Numbered from the stretch's first letter, positions 10,551-20,926 are shown. The stretch: 64,000 nucleotides of DNA from an uncultured Bacteroides sp. (GCF_963678425.1 NZ_OY782853.1:248001-312000), one strand, 5' to 3'. A program made the numbers and translations. Notes: generated by a model from the sequence alone, not told the origin.

Positions 10551-10675
10551 TTGCTGATTTCAATTAATCTTTTTCTATTGCTAATCAAAAGTTTTAGGCG
10601 AGTAAATCACTAAAAAACGCAATTCTGATATTGTGGAGTTTAATTTCGAAGATTCAATGATAAATACTTTAAATT

Positions 10676-12118
10676 TCAAAGCTTAGATGCCGGAACAAAT
10701 GAGAAAGCAAGAGCTTCCAGCTTGTCAGACAAACCTTGAGGTAGAATGACTCTTACCTTACCATTTACCATTTGCCACTTCACCGGTTTGTTTGTGTCTA
10801 AAAAGATCATCTTGCAACCTTTAGCCGGTACATTCCCGCTCCATTCAACATAATCCGGTATCTTTATACCTTCCTGCAAACAAACCAATGCAAACAATCT
10901 ACCGCCGTCCTTACTTTGCGTAAACCATGTATCTCCATCGTGATAATTAGCTGTAGTCCTTGTATTATAGATCGCCCTTCCATTTTTATTCATCCAAGCA
11001 CCAATTTCATTCAGGCGCTTCACAGCTTTATCAGGAATCAATCCCTCTGATGATGGTCCAACTCCCAATAATAAACTGCCTCCTTTGGAAACAATCTCAA
11101 TCAATGAGTGAATCACTTTAAAGGAAGATTTATAGTTGTCATTCGAAACAAATCCCCAGGCATCACCTAAGGTCATGCAACTTTCCCAAGGATGATCCAA
11201 TTTTGCAGATGGTATTTTCTGTTCAGGTGTCTGATAATTTTCAAAAGGGCCATGAACAGTTCTGTCTACCATTAACAATCCAGGCTGAGCACTTCTCGCC
11301 ATTTCTGCAATATGATTCATGTCAACATCCTGGCTCCATTTAGGGATATTCGCCCCCCACGAACGAACCTCATCTGTAACCGATTCTAATGGACGAACCC
11401 AGCCTCCATCCAGCCATAAAATATCAATAGAACCATAGTTATGCATTAATTCGCTGATCTGGTTATAGGTATATTGTTTAAACTTATTCCATCTCCAGGG
11501 ATGTTTATCAATATCATAATTATTATTCCGATCGGGGGTAGCATATTTAGGCCACCAATAATATTCAGAATGCCAGTCAGGCTTGGAGAAATAAGCTCCA
11601 ATCATGAATCCCTTTTTACGGAAAGCATCAAATACATATTTAGCCACATCGGCACGAGGATTATTTTTAAAAGGTCCTTGAGAAATAGAGAAATCAGTCT
11701 GTCTGGTATTAAACATGGCAAATCCATCATGATGCTTTGTTGTAAAAACCAAGTAGCGCATACCTGCACTATATGCAGACTGTGCCCACTGTTCTGGATT
11801 AAACTTAACGGGATTAAATGACTTAGATAGATCCCAATACCACTTTTTATAATTATCATACGTAATAGTACTATCACGTTCAATCCAGTCTTCAGAGCAC
11901 AAAGACCATGACTCAATCATTCCAGGAAAAGCATAAAGTCCCCAATGAATAATCATTCCAAATTTTTTATCCTGCCACTGATCCAGTTTATTCTTTACTA
12001 ACGAATCCTTCGGCCATTCATACACAGTCGACTGATTGTGCACATTAGGCTGAGCTACTATTTCAAATGAGAAAAGAATAAGAATTGTAAACGCAACCAA
12101 TATTTTATACTTCACCAT
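10676..12118 (-). CDS. GH29 alpha-L-fucosidase
   Basis: A 480-residue secreted enzyme with a signal peptide (MVKYKILVAFTILILFSFEIVAQ). GH29 features are FGMIIHWGLYAFPG, YLVFTTKHHDGFAMF, FSKPDWHSEYYW and DILWLDGGW, whose Asp is the expected nucleophile. The end part (KGCKMIFLDTNKPVKWQMVNGKV) resembles the C-terminal beta domain. The family removes alpha-linked fucose by a retaining mechanism. It is the first enzyme gene downstream of susCD, after a terminator and a 350-bp spacer, so it probably has its own promoter. Confidence 0.93.
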   Translation of the reverse strand: MVKYKILVAFTILILFSFEIVAQPNVHNQSTVYEWPKDSLVKNKLDQWQDKKFGMIIHWGLYAFPGMIESWSLCSEDWIERDSTITYDNYKKWYWDLSKSFNPVKFNPEQWAQSAYSAGMRYLVFTTKHHDGFAMFNTRQTDFSISQGPFKNNPRADVAKYVFDAFRKKGFMIGAYFSKPDWHSEYYWWPKYATPDRNNNYDIDKHPWRWNKFKQYTYNQISELMHNYGSIDILWLDGGWVRPLESVTDEVRSWGANIPKWSQDVDMNHIAEMARSAQPGLLMVDRTVHGPFENYQTPEQKIPSAKLDHPWESCMTLGDAWGFVSNDNYKSSFKVIHSLIEIVSKGGSLLLGVGPSSEGLIPDKAVKRLNEIGAWMNKNGRAIYNTRTTANYHDGDTWFTQSKDGGRLFALVCLQEGIKIPDYVEWSGNVPAKGCKMIFLDTNKPVKWQMVNGKVRVILPQGLSDKLEALAFSFVPASKL

Positions 12119-12469
12119 ATCTAAAAGTTTATTATTCTCATTAAAGATTTGATATATACAATTTTCACCGTAAAAATAAATTTAACGGTTTATATAATCA
12201 GGAACTTCAGGTTCCTTCCCAGAAATAATATCTACCAAATCTTTCACTTTAAATGTTAATATTCTTACAATACAATTCACTTTATTCTTAATGCGTTAAT
12301 TTTTCATTCTATGTTCTTGCCTTATAGAAACAGCACCCGGTTATAATTGTTCCATTAAATGTTCCATTTTATACTCTTTCTTCTGAAAGAGCTCTTTGCT
12401 AAATTTCCAAAAAATCTTCATGTTCATTGATCAAATGTCACTATCGCTATTACCAGGATATAGATAAAA
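12119..12469. other. Intergenic spacer between susD and the GH29 gene
   Basis: No gene is seen in this 350-bp AT-rich stretch. It lies after the susCD terminator and before the leftward enzyme genes, so it should hold the promoter for the GH29 unit. I do not see a convincing TAnnTTTG box at the right distance. Confidence 0.5.
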
Positions 12470-12500
12470 TAACTCGGAAGAAATAAATTCTTCCGAGTTA
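12470..12500 (-). terminator. Terminator after susD
   Basis: Perfect 13-bp inverted repeat (TAACTCGGAAGAA and its complement) with a 5-nt loop. In the leftward direction it is followed by TTTTATC. It lies about 20 bp past the susD stop and should end or attenuate the susCD message. Confidence 0.85.
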
Positions 12501-12520
12501 AAATCTAAAACAAATTTATA

Positions 12521-14095
12521 TTATTGTTTATCCCACCATACTCTTGAAGTCATCTTATCACCTCCAGTAAGTCTACCAACAGCTTCCAGATAGTTTTCAC
12601 TATTAATAGAAGCTTCACCTGATGAGTATGTAAAACGACGTGGTATAGTACCATTGGTAACATTACCGATATAGTTTACAGTCTTCAAAACAGGATAGCC
12701 AGATCTTCTCCAGTTAGCAAATGTTTCGTAATCATCTGAGAAAGTATTAATATAATATTGAGTATTAATCTGCTGTAAAGCAGTAGCTGCATTATAAGGA
12801 TTCAATTTCAGGTAGTTTGCAATTTCAACATCACTTGGAGCTAAACCTGCAGTAAACTGATTAAATTGTTTCATAGCAGCTTTAACACCATCGTTATAGA
12901 AATTCTCTGCATTACCCGAAATCCAGCCACGAGAAGCTGCTTCAGCCAATAACAATTGATTTTCAGCATAAGTTACCAGGAATGTAGGTGCATCAATGCG
13001 AGCATATGAATAACGGTTCACCACAGAATAAGCATTTTTGCTACCTGGGTAGTTAGGAGCGTTCTTCAAATAAGTAGCACTTGCCGCGCCAGTAGTCTCG
13101 TCATAACCATTAGGCATACCTAACTGATGAGCAGCAATAGTATCACCCATTTGCCAATCACCACTACCAATCTTCTTACTTGGATCGGCAACCACAGTGC
13201 AAAGAAGTCTCAATCGTGGATCGCTGGTGCTCTTTAACAAATTAACGAAAGATTCACTCATACGACAAGCATCTGGATCCTCATGGCAATAAATCTTGCC
13301 AAATGGTTCACAAGAGTTGTTTGATGTAGAAGCTGATGGGTGCTCAATTTTAGCATTATCATCGTTGCTTGTAAATAGTCCTCCGTTAACAGCAGTGGTA
13401 ACCCAAGTCTGTGCTAAAGTAGAATTTACCTTAGACATACGCATAGCCAGACGTAGCATCAAAGAGTAAGAGAATTTCCGCCATTTAGCACAATCACCAC
13501 CATAAATGATATCAGCACTTCCAATAGTAGAAGTCTTTCCATTCAAGTTCTCAGCAGCTTCTTTCAATTCTTTCAGCATATCTGCATAGATATCCTCTTG
13601 TTTGTCATATTTAGGATAGCCGTTAGCATCATAGTAACCCTGACCAGCCTCAGTATAAGGACAATCACCGTACATATCAGTCATTCTGTGAAACAGAAGA
13701 ACCTTCATAATTCTTGCCATCTGGTATTCAGGATAGAAAGCCTCTTTATCTTTCCAGTTCTCCTTCAAATCTACAACGTTACGAATAGCATTAGGGTACA
13801 TTCTGTCCCAATACGCTGCATTATAGCCATCTGAATAAGTATATTTATCGCCACACCAGTAGCTTTCTGTTGATGCTGTATGTTGTAACATAGTGCTGCA
13901 ATAAATCAAGCCATTACGCCATGCTTCATATTCAGTACCGTAGCAATACTGCTGAACATTTGTGAACTCCAATGCATAATTCATAACTGATGGAGTAATA
14001 GCTTCAGGATCGCTATTTATATTTCCGAAATCACTACAGCCAGAGAATGCAGTCATTAAACCCAGTGCAGTTATATATAAAACTTTCTTTTTCAT
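12521..14095 (-). CDS. SusD-like outer-membrane glycan-binding lipoprotein
   Basis: A 524-residue lipoprotein; the lipobox is FSGC near residue 20. The sequence fits the SusD/RagB superfamily (SusD-like_2 type): INSDPEAITPSVMNYALEF at the mature N-terminus, WDRMYPNAIRNV, MKVLLFHRMTDMYGDCPYTEA, and a C-terminal FSDDYETFANWRRSGYP. SusD forms the lid of the SusC channel at the cell surface and captures oligosaccharides. It starts 17 bp after susC and is followed by a strong terminator, so susCD is one unit. Confidence 0.95.
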   Translation of the reverse strand: MKKKVLYITALGLMTAFSGCSDFGNINSDPEAITPSVMNYALEFTNVQQYCYGTEYEAWRNGLIYCSTMLQHTASTESYWCGDKYTYSDGYNAAYWDRMYPNAIRNVVDLKENWKDKEAFYPEYQMARIMKVLLFHRMTDMYGDCPYTEAGQGYYDANGYPKYDKQEDIYADMLKELKEAAENLNGKTSTIGSADIIYGGDCAKWRKFSYSLMLRLAMRMSKVNSTLAQTWVTTAVNGGLFTSNDDNAKIEHPSASTSNNSCEPFGKIYCHEDPDACRMSESFVNLLKSTSDPRLRLLCTVVADPSKKIGSGDWQMGDTIAAHQLGMPNGYDETTGAASATYLKNAPNYPGSKNAYSVVNRYSYARIDAPTFLVTYAENQLLLAEAASRGWISGNAENFYNDGVKAAMKQFNQFTAGLAPSDVEIANYLKLNPYNAATALQQINTQYYINTFSDDYETFANWRRSGYPVLKTVNYIGNVTNGTIPRRFTYSSGEASINSENYLEAVGRLTGGDKMTSRVWWDKQ

Positions 14096-14112
14096 ATTTA
14101 TGTCCTCTTAGA

Positions 14113-17100
14113 TTAGAATTTAACATTCAAGTTGAAACCAATATTTCTTGTAGCAGGATATCCATTCAATTCCAAACCTTGTCCATTAGAGTTGTTGTAT
14201 GCAGACTCAGGATCGATGTTAGGAGTGTGCTTGATAATAGTCCACAAGTTACGTCCTACAAAAGCAATGCTTAAACCCTTAACAAATGGCATTTTGCTTG
14301 CAAGGAATGACTTAGGAAAACTATAACCAAAAGTAAACTCTCTCAGTTTCAAGAAGCTGGCATCATATACAAATTCTTCAGTAATATTATTATCACCAAT
14401 CGACTTCCAGTAAGTATAAGCATCAATGCCTGATTTAGAGAAAGAGTTACCGCTTACATCAACACCAGTTACAGATACACCACCTTCACGTCCTGCCAAG
14501 GTATTCTTTTGCAAACCAGCAAGGTATAAGTTATAGTTAGTACCTGAGAACAACTTAGCACCCAGTTTGAAATCAAGCAAGAATGATAATGTGAAATTTT
14601 TATAAGAGAAATCATTATGGAAACCACCTGTCCATTTATAAACACCGTTACCTAAGATTTCAACATCATCAGATTTTACAGGAAGACCATCTTTATCATA
14701 AACTTTATTGCCTTTAGCATCTGTTTTGTATTTATAACCTACAATTTTACCATAAGATTCGCCTACGATATTACGGATACTAGCCTGACCACTACGAGAT
14801 TGTGCTCCATCAATAGATATAAACTTAACACCGTCACCTAAATAAAGGACTTCACTGTTATTATATGCAAGGTTCAAAGAAGCATTCCAACTGAAATCTT
14901 TTGTGCTAACAGGAACACCAAACACCATAAGTTCAAGACCTCTGTTGCGGATCTCACCAATGTTTCGATATGCAGAACCGAAACCAGAAGTCTGGCTAGT
15001 TGAGACAGGGACAATATCGTCCTTTGTATTTTTTTCATAAACAGCAAAATCGAAGCCTAAACGGTTATTAAAGAAAGAAGCATTTGCACCAATTTCCTTT
15101 TCACTAATTTTAACTGGTTTCAAAAAAGCATTAGGAACAGCAGAGTTGTTAATATAACCCATTGATTGATCTTGAACAGTGAAATCATTCATTGTATAAG
15201 TTAACAAAGTCAGATAAGGAGAAGTACCGTTAGATGCTGAAGCCAAAGAAGCTCTCACTTTAGCAGTAGTAATCCATTCTGGTAATTTGAAGCAGTCGCT
15301 TAACATCCAGCTTAAACTTACAGAAGGATAGAAGTAATTGTTATTATTAGGATCCAAAGTAGAGAACCAGTCGTTACGACCTGTAAAATTCAGGAACAAC
15401 CAATCTTTATAACCAAAGTCCGCAGTACCATAAACTGAATTAACCTGATATTCAGAATAGTCCTTAGAGAATGTACGCGTATTTGCTGCAACATTAGAGG
15501 TTGAATAGATACCGCTAATAACGAATGGACGGATACCGCCATTAGTACCATATTGTTTAGTAATATCACGTTGTCTGTTACCACCAACTGTAGCATTTAC
15601 AGAAAAATCACTAAACTTTTTATTGAAACCGATCAAATAATTCAGGTTGATTTCAGAATAATTTTTCTCATATTCCTGAATATAACCGTTAGGATCGGCA
15701 GCAGCACCATCAGGTTGGACCTGCTTAAATGTTAAAATAAATCCATCGCGGGATACTTGTCCCTGAGCATATAGCCAGTCAGTAATATCATAGCGAAGAG
15801 TAGCAGCTGTAGTTAAACGGTTCTTATCAGAAACATTCGTTTTTTTGTACTGTAACCAGTAGGGATTATTGAAGTAAACATTATTACCTGGTTGCAATTC
15901 AGCACCATTAGCTGTGGCGCCGTTATTACCTTTCAACCATCTTACATCATAACCATTTGCCAAATATAATAATGTAGCATTGGTATTACCATTACCATCT
16001 GATAAGTTAGCTCTTCCATTAACATGTTCAAAAACATAGTTACCGGTTACATTCAAATGTAATTTTTTGGTAATGTCATAAGTAGTATTCATATTGATAC
16101 CTTGTTGGTTCAAGCCAGCATTCGGTAAGTTAGATTTGGATTCTGTATTTGACAAACCGAAACGATAAGTAACCTTATCATTCTTTCCACTAATTGCAGC
16201 AGAAGCCGTTTCATCAACACCTGTACGATAAAAATTCTTCCAGTTATCAATATAACTATAAGGAGATGTTTCACCCATACGGTTTACAAAATTGCTACCA
16301 TCCAATTTAGCACCCCAGCTTGAATTATAAGTCTGGTAAGCGGAAATTTGATCAGAAGGTTTGATACCCTGAGTACCTTGACCGTATGTTTTCTGGAAAT
16401 CGCGGTAATCATAAATCGAATTAAATGTCAGGTTATTATTGAATTCAACGCCAACACCTTCCTGATCTTTTTTACCTGATTTCGTAGTAATCAAGATAGC
16501 ACCATTACCACCACGATAACCGTAAAGAGCCGATGCTGCAGCGCCTTTCAAGACCTGAACGTTTGCGATATCATCCGGATTGATGTTTGACAAGCCATCG
16601 CCCATATCCATACCACCCCATGTTCCAGCACTTCCCTGATTGGTATTATCGAAAGGTACACCATCGATAACATACAAAGGTTGGTTATTACCGGTTAAGG
16701 ACGAATTACCACGAATGATAACACGGCTTGAACCACCCAGACCTGTAGAGTTTCCTGCAACGCTTACACCCGAGACTTTACCGCTCAATGAATTACCTAA
16801 GTTAAGATCACGGGATGCAGTCAACTGATCACCGCCTACTTCAGTTGTAGAATAACCGATTGTTCTTTTCTGTCTTTTAATACCCATAGCAGTAACAACG
16901 ACCTCATTCAAAGAATGAACATCTTCACTTAAAGTAATATTCAGGCTATTCTTTCCGCTAACAGATACTTCCTGTGTAACAAAACCAATGTAACTAACAA
17001 CCAGAGTTGCATTACCTGGTGTCTGTAGTGAGAAATCACCATCCATTCCAGTAACGGTTCCTGTTTTTTCTCCTTTAACCTTTACACTTGCACCGATAAT

Positions 17101-17547
17101 AGACTCACCATTCTTGTCTTTTACAACTCCAGTAATCTTTTTCGCCTTTTGTTGTGTACCGTTTGATCTGGTAGCACCAGCAGTCTTGGCTGTTCTTGAA
17201 TCATATAAAACAACCACTTGACCTTTAATTTCGTACTTAATACCGGTATCTTTTAGAACCTCGTTTAATATAGTATTAAGATTTTGGTTTTTAGCATCAA
17301 CAGAGACGCTATTCACATTTTTGGTCTCCAAAGATTTGTCGTATGAGAATACAACATCAGTTTGTTTAGACAGTAAATCAACTACATTTTTGAGAGTAAC
17401 ATTATTCAAGGAAAGATGAACATTAAAACCTTGACTGAGCACTTCACTCGTTGGCATCGCTTGTGCATTTAAGCCATACCCTAATAAAAGCCCTACGCAC
17501 AAATGCTTTATACAGACGCAGGTATTAGATTTGTTTTTCATAAACAC
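14113..17547 (-). CDS. SusC-like TonB-dependent outer-membrane glycan transporter with STN domain
   Basis: A 1144-residue transporter. After the signal peptide comes an STN signalling domain (about residues 40-115), then a carboxypeptidase-regulatory-like domain (KKITGVVKDKNGESIIGA), the plug with VQVLKGAAASALYG and GGNGAILITTKSG, and a long barrel ending in a C-terminal aromatic-rich strand (NIGFNLNVKF). STN domains contact FecR-type anti-sigma factors in the periplasm, so this transporter should sense its substrate and signal to the FecR encoded 242 bp upstream. An ATG two codons downstream could also be the start. Confidence 0.96.
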   Translation of the reverse strand: MFMKNKSNTCVCIKHLCVGLLLGYGLNAQAMPTSEVLSQGFNVHLSLNNVTLKNVVDLLSKQTDVVFSYDKSLETKNVNSVSVDAKNQNLNTILNEVLKDTGIKYEIKGQVVVLYDSRTAKTAGATRSNGTQQKAKKITGVVKDKNGESIIGASVKVKGEKTGTVTGMDGDFSLQTPGNATLVVSYIGFVTQEVSVSGKNSLNITLSEDVHSLNEVVVTAMGIKRQKRTIGYSTTEVGGDQLTASRDLNLGNSLSGKVSGVSVAGNSTGLGGSSRVIIRGNSSLTGNNQPLYVIDGVPFDNTNQGSAGTWGGMDMGDGLSNINPDDIANVQVLKGAAASALYGYRGGNGAILITTKSGKKDQEGVGVEFNNNLTFNSIYDYRDFQKTYGQGTQGIKPSDQISAYQTYNSSWGAKLDGSNFVNRMGETSPYSYIDNWKNFYRTGVDETASAAISGKNDKVTYRFGLSNTESKSNLPNAGLNQQGINMNTTYDITKKLHLNVTGNYVFEHVNGRANLSDGNGNTNATLLYLANGYDVRWLKGNNGATANGAELQPGNNVYFNNPYWLQYKKTNVSDKNRLTTAATLRYDITDWLYAQGQVSRDGFILTFKQVQPDGAAADPNGYIQEYEKNYSEINLNYLIGFNKKFSDFSVNATVGGNRQRDITKQYGTNGGIRPFVISGIYSTSNVAANTRTFSKDYSEYQVNSVYGTADFGYKDWLFLNFTGRNDWFSTLDPNNNNYFYPSVSLSWMLSDCFKLPEWITTAKVRASLASASNGTSPYLTLLTYTMNDFTVQDQSMGYINNSAVPNAFLKPVKISEKEIGANASFFNNRLGFDFAVYEKNTKDDIVPVSTSQTSGFGSAYRNIGEIRNRGLELMVFGVPVSTKDFSWNASLNLAYNNSEVLYLGDGVKFISIDGAQSRSGQASIRNIVGESYGKIVGYKYKTDAKGNKVYDKDGLPVKSDDVEILGNGVYKWTGGFHNDFSYKNFTLSFLLDFKLGAKLFSGTNYNLYLAGLQKNTLAGREGGVSVTGVDVSGNSFSKSGIDAYTYWKSIGDNNITEEFVYDASFLKLREFTFGYSFPKSFLASKMPFVKGLSIAFVGRNLWTIIKHTPNIDPESAYNNSNGQGLELNGYPATRNIGFNLNVKF

Positions 17548-17789
17548 ATTTTTATTATTAAATCAATAAATCAGATTTTTTTCGCTTAACATTTTTAGAC
17601 CCCAGGTCTTCTTCGGTTCATTTTACATAGGCTACTAATTTAATTTAAGATAATAGTTATACATGCTATGTGTAACTATCTGACATACATATTTTGCATA
17701 ATATTTATTAATTCAATATTGGAATTATTTATCTAATACAATTCAAACAATCAAACTACCTAAATAATCTTTCTTTTTATTAATACTGC

Positions 17790-18758
17790 TTAATGAATAA
17801 TTTTTGCCCGCTTGCCGGTCAGGTAATAGATTTGTTCAAGAACATCGTCGAGATTATCCTTACCCTTATAATAAAAATTGTATTTGTGATATTTCAGGTC
17901 TTCAAAATCCATCTGAATCTTGACTTTATATGTTTGCTCCAGGCTACTTATAATTTCAGAAAGTGTAGCATTAGGCAATGACATCAAATTATAGCGCCAT
18001 GAAGTATATGATTTTGCATCAATCTCATTTATATCCAGTGAATTTAATTCCCGGGAATACAAAACTTGCTGGCCTGGATGAATTTTGGTCAGGTTTTCAC
18101 CGGATCTATCTTCTAGTTGAACAGATCCCCTCAATAAAACAACTTCACCTTTGTGGCTGGGATTATCAGAGTTTACACTAAATGCAGTACCAAGAACTTT
18201 AACCCGGAACGTTTCTGTTTCAACAATAAATGGATGTTTTGGATCCTTCTCCACATCAAAAAAGGCAAGACCTTTTAGCTTTACATGTCTTTCATCACCC
18301 GTATATCCATCGGAATAAGCTATAGTGGCATTCTGACTTAGCCATACTACTGATCCATCTTTTAATTTCACCTGTTTTACCGAATCAGGCAATAAATTAG
18401 TATAAGTATATAAAAGCGGGGCATTAGAGGTGGCATAATGTGTCAAAAACAGCACAGCTACCAGGATTGAGGCTGCTATACCTCCCCACCAATATACCAG
18501 ATTCTTTCGTTTCAGATATTTTTTTCCATGTTTTTCAGCTTCGGATCGGTCTATGATTTCATTCATTTTGACCAGAGATTTGTATACCTCTAAAGACTGG
18601 TTCTTGTCAGAGATATCAGATCTCGTTTTCCATATCGTTTCTATCTCAAAAAACAACCTTTTGTTTTCTGAAGAAGCTTCCAGCCATTCAAACAACTCTT
18701 TTTCTTCTTCCTGAGTAGTTTGACCGATCAGATATTTATATATGATAATTTCGTTCAT
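17790..18758 (-). CDS. FecR-family anti-sigma factor
   Basis: A 322-residue protein. The N-terminal cytoplasmic part (residues 1-85) has the FecR_N pattern YLIGQTTQEEEKELFEWLE. One membrane segment follows (about 89-106, GGIAASILVAVLFLTHYA). The periplasmic FecR core has VWLSQNATIAYS and VKVLGTAFSV, and the C-terminal DUF4974 part has LSEIISSLEQTYKVKI. It should hold an ECF sigma factor inactive until the STN domain of SusC reports substrate. No sigma gene is adjacent; the only ECF sigma gene in the window is at 3669-4238. Confidence 0.93.
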   Translation of the reverse strand: MNEIIIYKYLIGQTTQEEEKELFEWLEASSENKRLFFEIETIWKTRSDISDKNQSLEVYKSLVKMNEIIDRSEAEKHGKKYLKRKNLVYWWGGIAASILVAVLFLTHYATSNAPLLYTYTNLLPDSVKQVKLKDGSVVWLSQNATIAYSDGYTGDERHVKLKGLAFFDVEKDPKHPFIVETETFRVKVLGTAFSVNSDNPSHKGEVVLLRGSVQLEDRSGENLTKIHPGQQVLYSRELNSLDINEIDAKSYTSWRYNLMSLPNATLSEIISSLEQTYKVKIQMDFEDLKYHKYNFYYKGKDNLDDVLEQIYYLTGKRAKIIH

Positions 18759-19112
18759 TCTATAAGCGATTTTATATGATACAATTATAAAGGGGAAAAT
18801 ACCTAAATGAAATATAAGAAAAATGCAATGCCAAAGAAATTAAGAGGTTTATTTATCAGATTAGGCCTTCCTCCCAAAAATAGAAGAAAAGCCTAATCCT
18901 TTAAACTAAAACTAAATAAAAAAGCAGAAAGGGGAATATATCCAAACATGTACATTTTTGAAGAACTGAACGGAATATAATAAAGAGATAGCTGACAAAA
19001 CATTTTTTGAGAGATTTGGATAAAAATAATCAGGAAATGCTGTAAACTGGTTCACCAATTATATAATTACCTGATTAAAAATCACTATGGATCATTGACT
19101 TATCCTTCCTGT
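18759..19112. other. Intergenic region upstream of fecR
   Basis: No gene is seen. It contains an inverted repeat, GATTAGGC at 18859-18866 and GCCTAATC at 18891-18898, with an inner CTTC/GAAG pair, and an 8-bp repeat TAATCAGG/CCTGATTA at 19027-19077. Either could end the leftward esterase message; neither has a clear T-run. The fecR promoter should lie here. Confidence 0.5.
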
Positions 19113-19937
19113 CTATTCAATTTTACACATCTTTTTTATATGTTCAATAATCAAATAGCAAGCCGGAGCAACTACCGTTCCATGATCAAATCCTTTCAAT
19201 TCGTACAACTCCGTGTTTTTGTTTCCTACTGATTTTAGGACAGCAGCCAGATGAGCATTTTCTTCATATCGGGCAGACATTTCCAAATCCCGGTCACCGG
19301 TAATTAAAACCATTGGAGAAGCATCTTTACGCGCATGATTAGAAGGTGCATAAGTATCTATGACAGGCAAATCAAGAGGCAAGCCTCTTTCTTTCCGAAT
19401 GGTGTAATGTGTAGTAGTCTGACCACTGATTGGGAAATAAGCAGCCACACTGTCAGCATCTACATTATATTTTGCAAGGTAGCTTTTATCCAGACCTAGC
19501 ATTAATGTAAGATAGCCGCCGGCAGAATGACCTGAAACAAAAATCTGTTTAGTACTCCCTCCATACTTCCGGATATTATTAAAAGCCCATGCCACTGCAG
19601 CTGCAGCATCATCTGTATATGCAGGATTGGTTGCTTTGGGACTCAGACGGTAATTAACGGCTATAATGGCAACACCTTTATCCATGAGCTCTTTGGGGAA
19701 GTATTTTTCGCCTCCCTCAAGTCCGCCACCATGAAACCATACTACAGTAGGGAAATCTTTCACATTTCCAGGATAGTAAAGATCCAGTTTACAACGGCTT
19801 TGTTCGTATGCATCTTTTGCCTGTGATTTATAGGGGATGTTATATTCATAGAGATAGGTTGCGGCATTTTGTGCAACTGCACAGCATGAACAGAACAGAG
19901 TGAGTAAAAGGGCAATAAGGTATTTTTTGTGTGTCAT
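19113..19937 (-). CDS. Exported alpha/beta-hydrolase (esterase)
   Basis: A 274-residue protein with a signal peptide (KKYLIALLLTLFCSCCAVAQ). The HGGG oxyanion motif is in VVWFHGGGLEGG, the nucleophile in VSGHSAGGYL, a likely acid Asp in ITGDRDLE and a likely His in LKGFDHGTV. This matches the hormone-sensitive-lipase/BD-FAE-like carboxylesterases. It starts 32 bp after argF' in the same direction and may be read from the proBA-argF' message, or it may belong functionally to the glycan locus as an esterase. The substrate is unknown. Confidence 0.85.
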   Translation of the reverse strand: MTHKKYLIALLLTLFCSCCAVAQNAATYLYEYNIPYKSQAKDAYEQSRCKLDLYYPGNVKDFPTVVWFHGGGLEGGEKYFPKELMDKGVAIIAVNYRLSPKATNPAYTDDAAAAVAWAFNNIRKYGGSTKQIFVSGHSAGGYLTLMLGLDKSYLAKYNVDADSVAAYFPISGQTTTHYTIRKERGLPLDLPVIDTYAPSNHARKDASPMVLITGDRDLEMSARYEENAHLAAVLKSVGNKNTELYELKGFDHGTVVAPACYLIIEHIKKMCKIE

Positions 19938-19969
19938 AGCAGATTTAAGTTAAGTAAAAAAGAAAGGGC

Positions 19970-20926
19970 TTATTCAAGCCCTTCTAAAATTCGTTTAAGT
20001 ACCACCGTTGCCGAGATCTCACGGTTGGCAGCTTCGGGAATTACAATGGATTGTGGACTTTCTATTACGTCGTCCGTTACAATCATATTTCTTCTAACCG
20101 GCAGGCAGTGCATAAAGTAGGCATTATTGGTCACTGCCATGTGGTCTGCACTTACTGTCCATGCACGGTCTTTGCTCAATACTTGTCCGTAGAAATCGTC
20201 TTCATAAGCGCCCCAGCTCTTTGCGTATACAAAGTCGGCTCCTTCCAAAGCTTTCATCTGATCGTATTCAACTCGTGCATTGCCCACAAATTGGTCTGCA
20301 AGCTCGTAACCTTTCGGATGGGTGATTACGAATTCATAATCCGTAACATTCATCCACTCTACAAAAGAGTTTGGAACAGCCTGAGGAAGTGGACGTGGAT
20401 GTGGAGCCCAGGTCATTACAACTTTAGGACGTGCTGTTTTCTTATATTCTTCAATAGTAATTAAGTCGGCAAAGCTCTGTAATGGATGACGGGTAGCTGC
20501 TTCCATAGAGAATACCGGGCGACCGGAATACTTAATAAACTGATTGATAATTACTTCATTATAATCATCGTCTTTATTCTCAAAACGGGCAAAAGAGCGC
20601 ACACCGATAATATCACAGTAGCAGCCCATTACCGGAATGGCTTCCAGAAGATGCTCTGTCTTATCACCGTCCATAATCACTCCTCTCTCAGTTTCCAGTT
20701 TCCATGCTCCTTGATTTACATCGAGTACAATCACGTTCATTCCAAGATTCATTGCTGCCTTTTGTGTACTCAGACGAGTACGAAGGCTGGAATTGAAGAA
20801 TATCATCAAGAGAGTTTTGTTCCTTCCTAACTCTACATATTTGAAACGATCTTTCTTTATCTCAAAAGCTTCTCTTAAAGCTGACTGCAGATCACCTAAA
20901 TCGTGCACGTTTGTAAAATTTCTCAT
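19970..20926 (-). CDS. argF': N-succinylornithine carbamoyltransferase
   Basis: A 318-residue transcarbamylase of the Bacteroidetes ArgF' type, which carbamoylates N-succinyl-L-ornithine rather than ornithine. The carbamoyl-phosphate loop is FFNSSLRTRLSTQ (about 43-55). MEAATRHPLQSFADL and the HCLPVRRN motif near residue 275 are also clear, and length matches the family. Residue 90, the position known to set acetyl- versus succinyl-ornithine specificity (Glu in acetyl enzymes, Pro in the B. fragilis enzyme, from memory), is Thr here. It is the third gene after proB-proA, with a 31-bp gap. Confidence 0.93.
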   Translation of the reverse strand: MRNFTNVHDLGDLQSALREAFEIKKDRFKYVELGRNKTLLMIFFNSSLRTRLSTQKAAMNLGMNVIVLDVNQGAWKLETERGVIMDGDKTEHLLEAIPVMGCYCDIIGVRSFARFENKDDDYNEVIINQFIKYSGRPVFSMEAATRHPLQSFADLITIEEYKKTARPKVVMTWAPHPRPLPQAVPNSFVEWMNVTDYEFVITHPKGYELADQFVGNARVEYDQMKALEGADFVYAKSWGAYEDDFYGQVLSKDRAWTVSADHMAVTNNAYFMHCLPVRRNMIVTDDVIESPQSIVIPEAANREISATVVLKRILEGLE

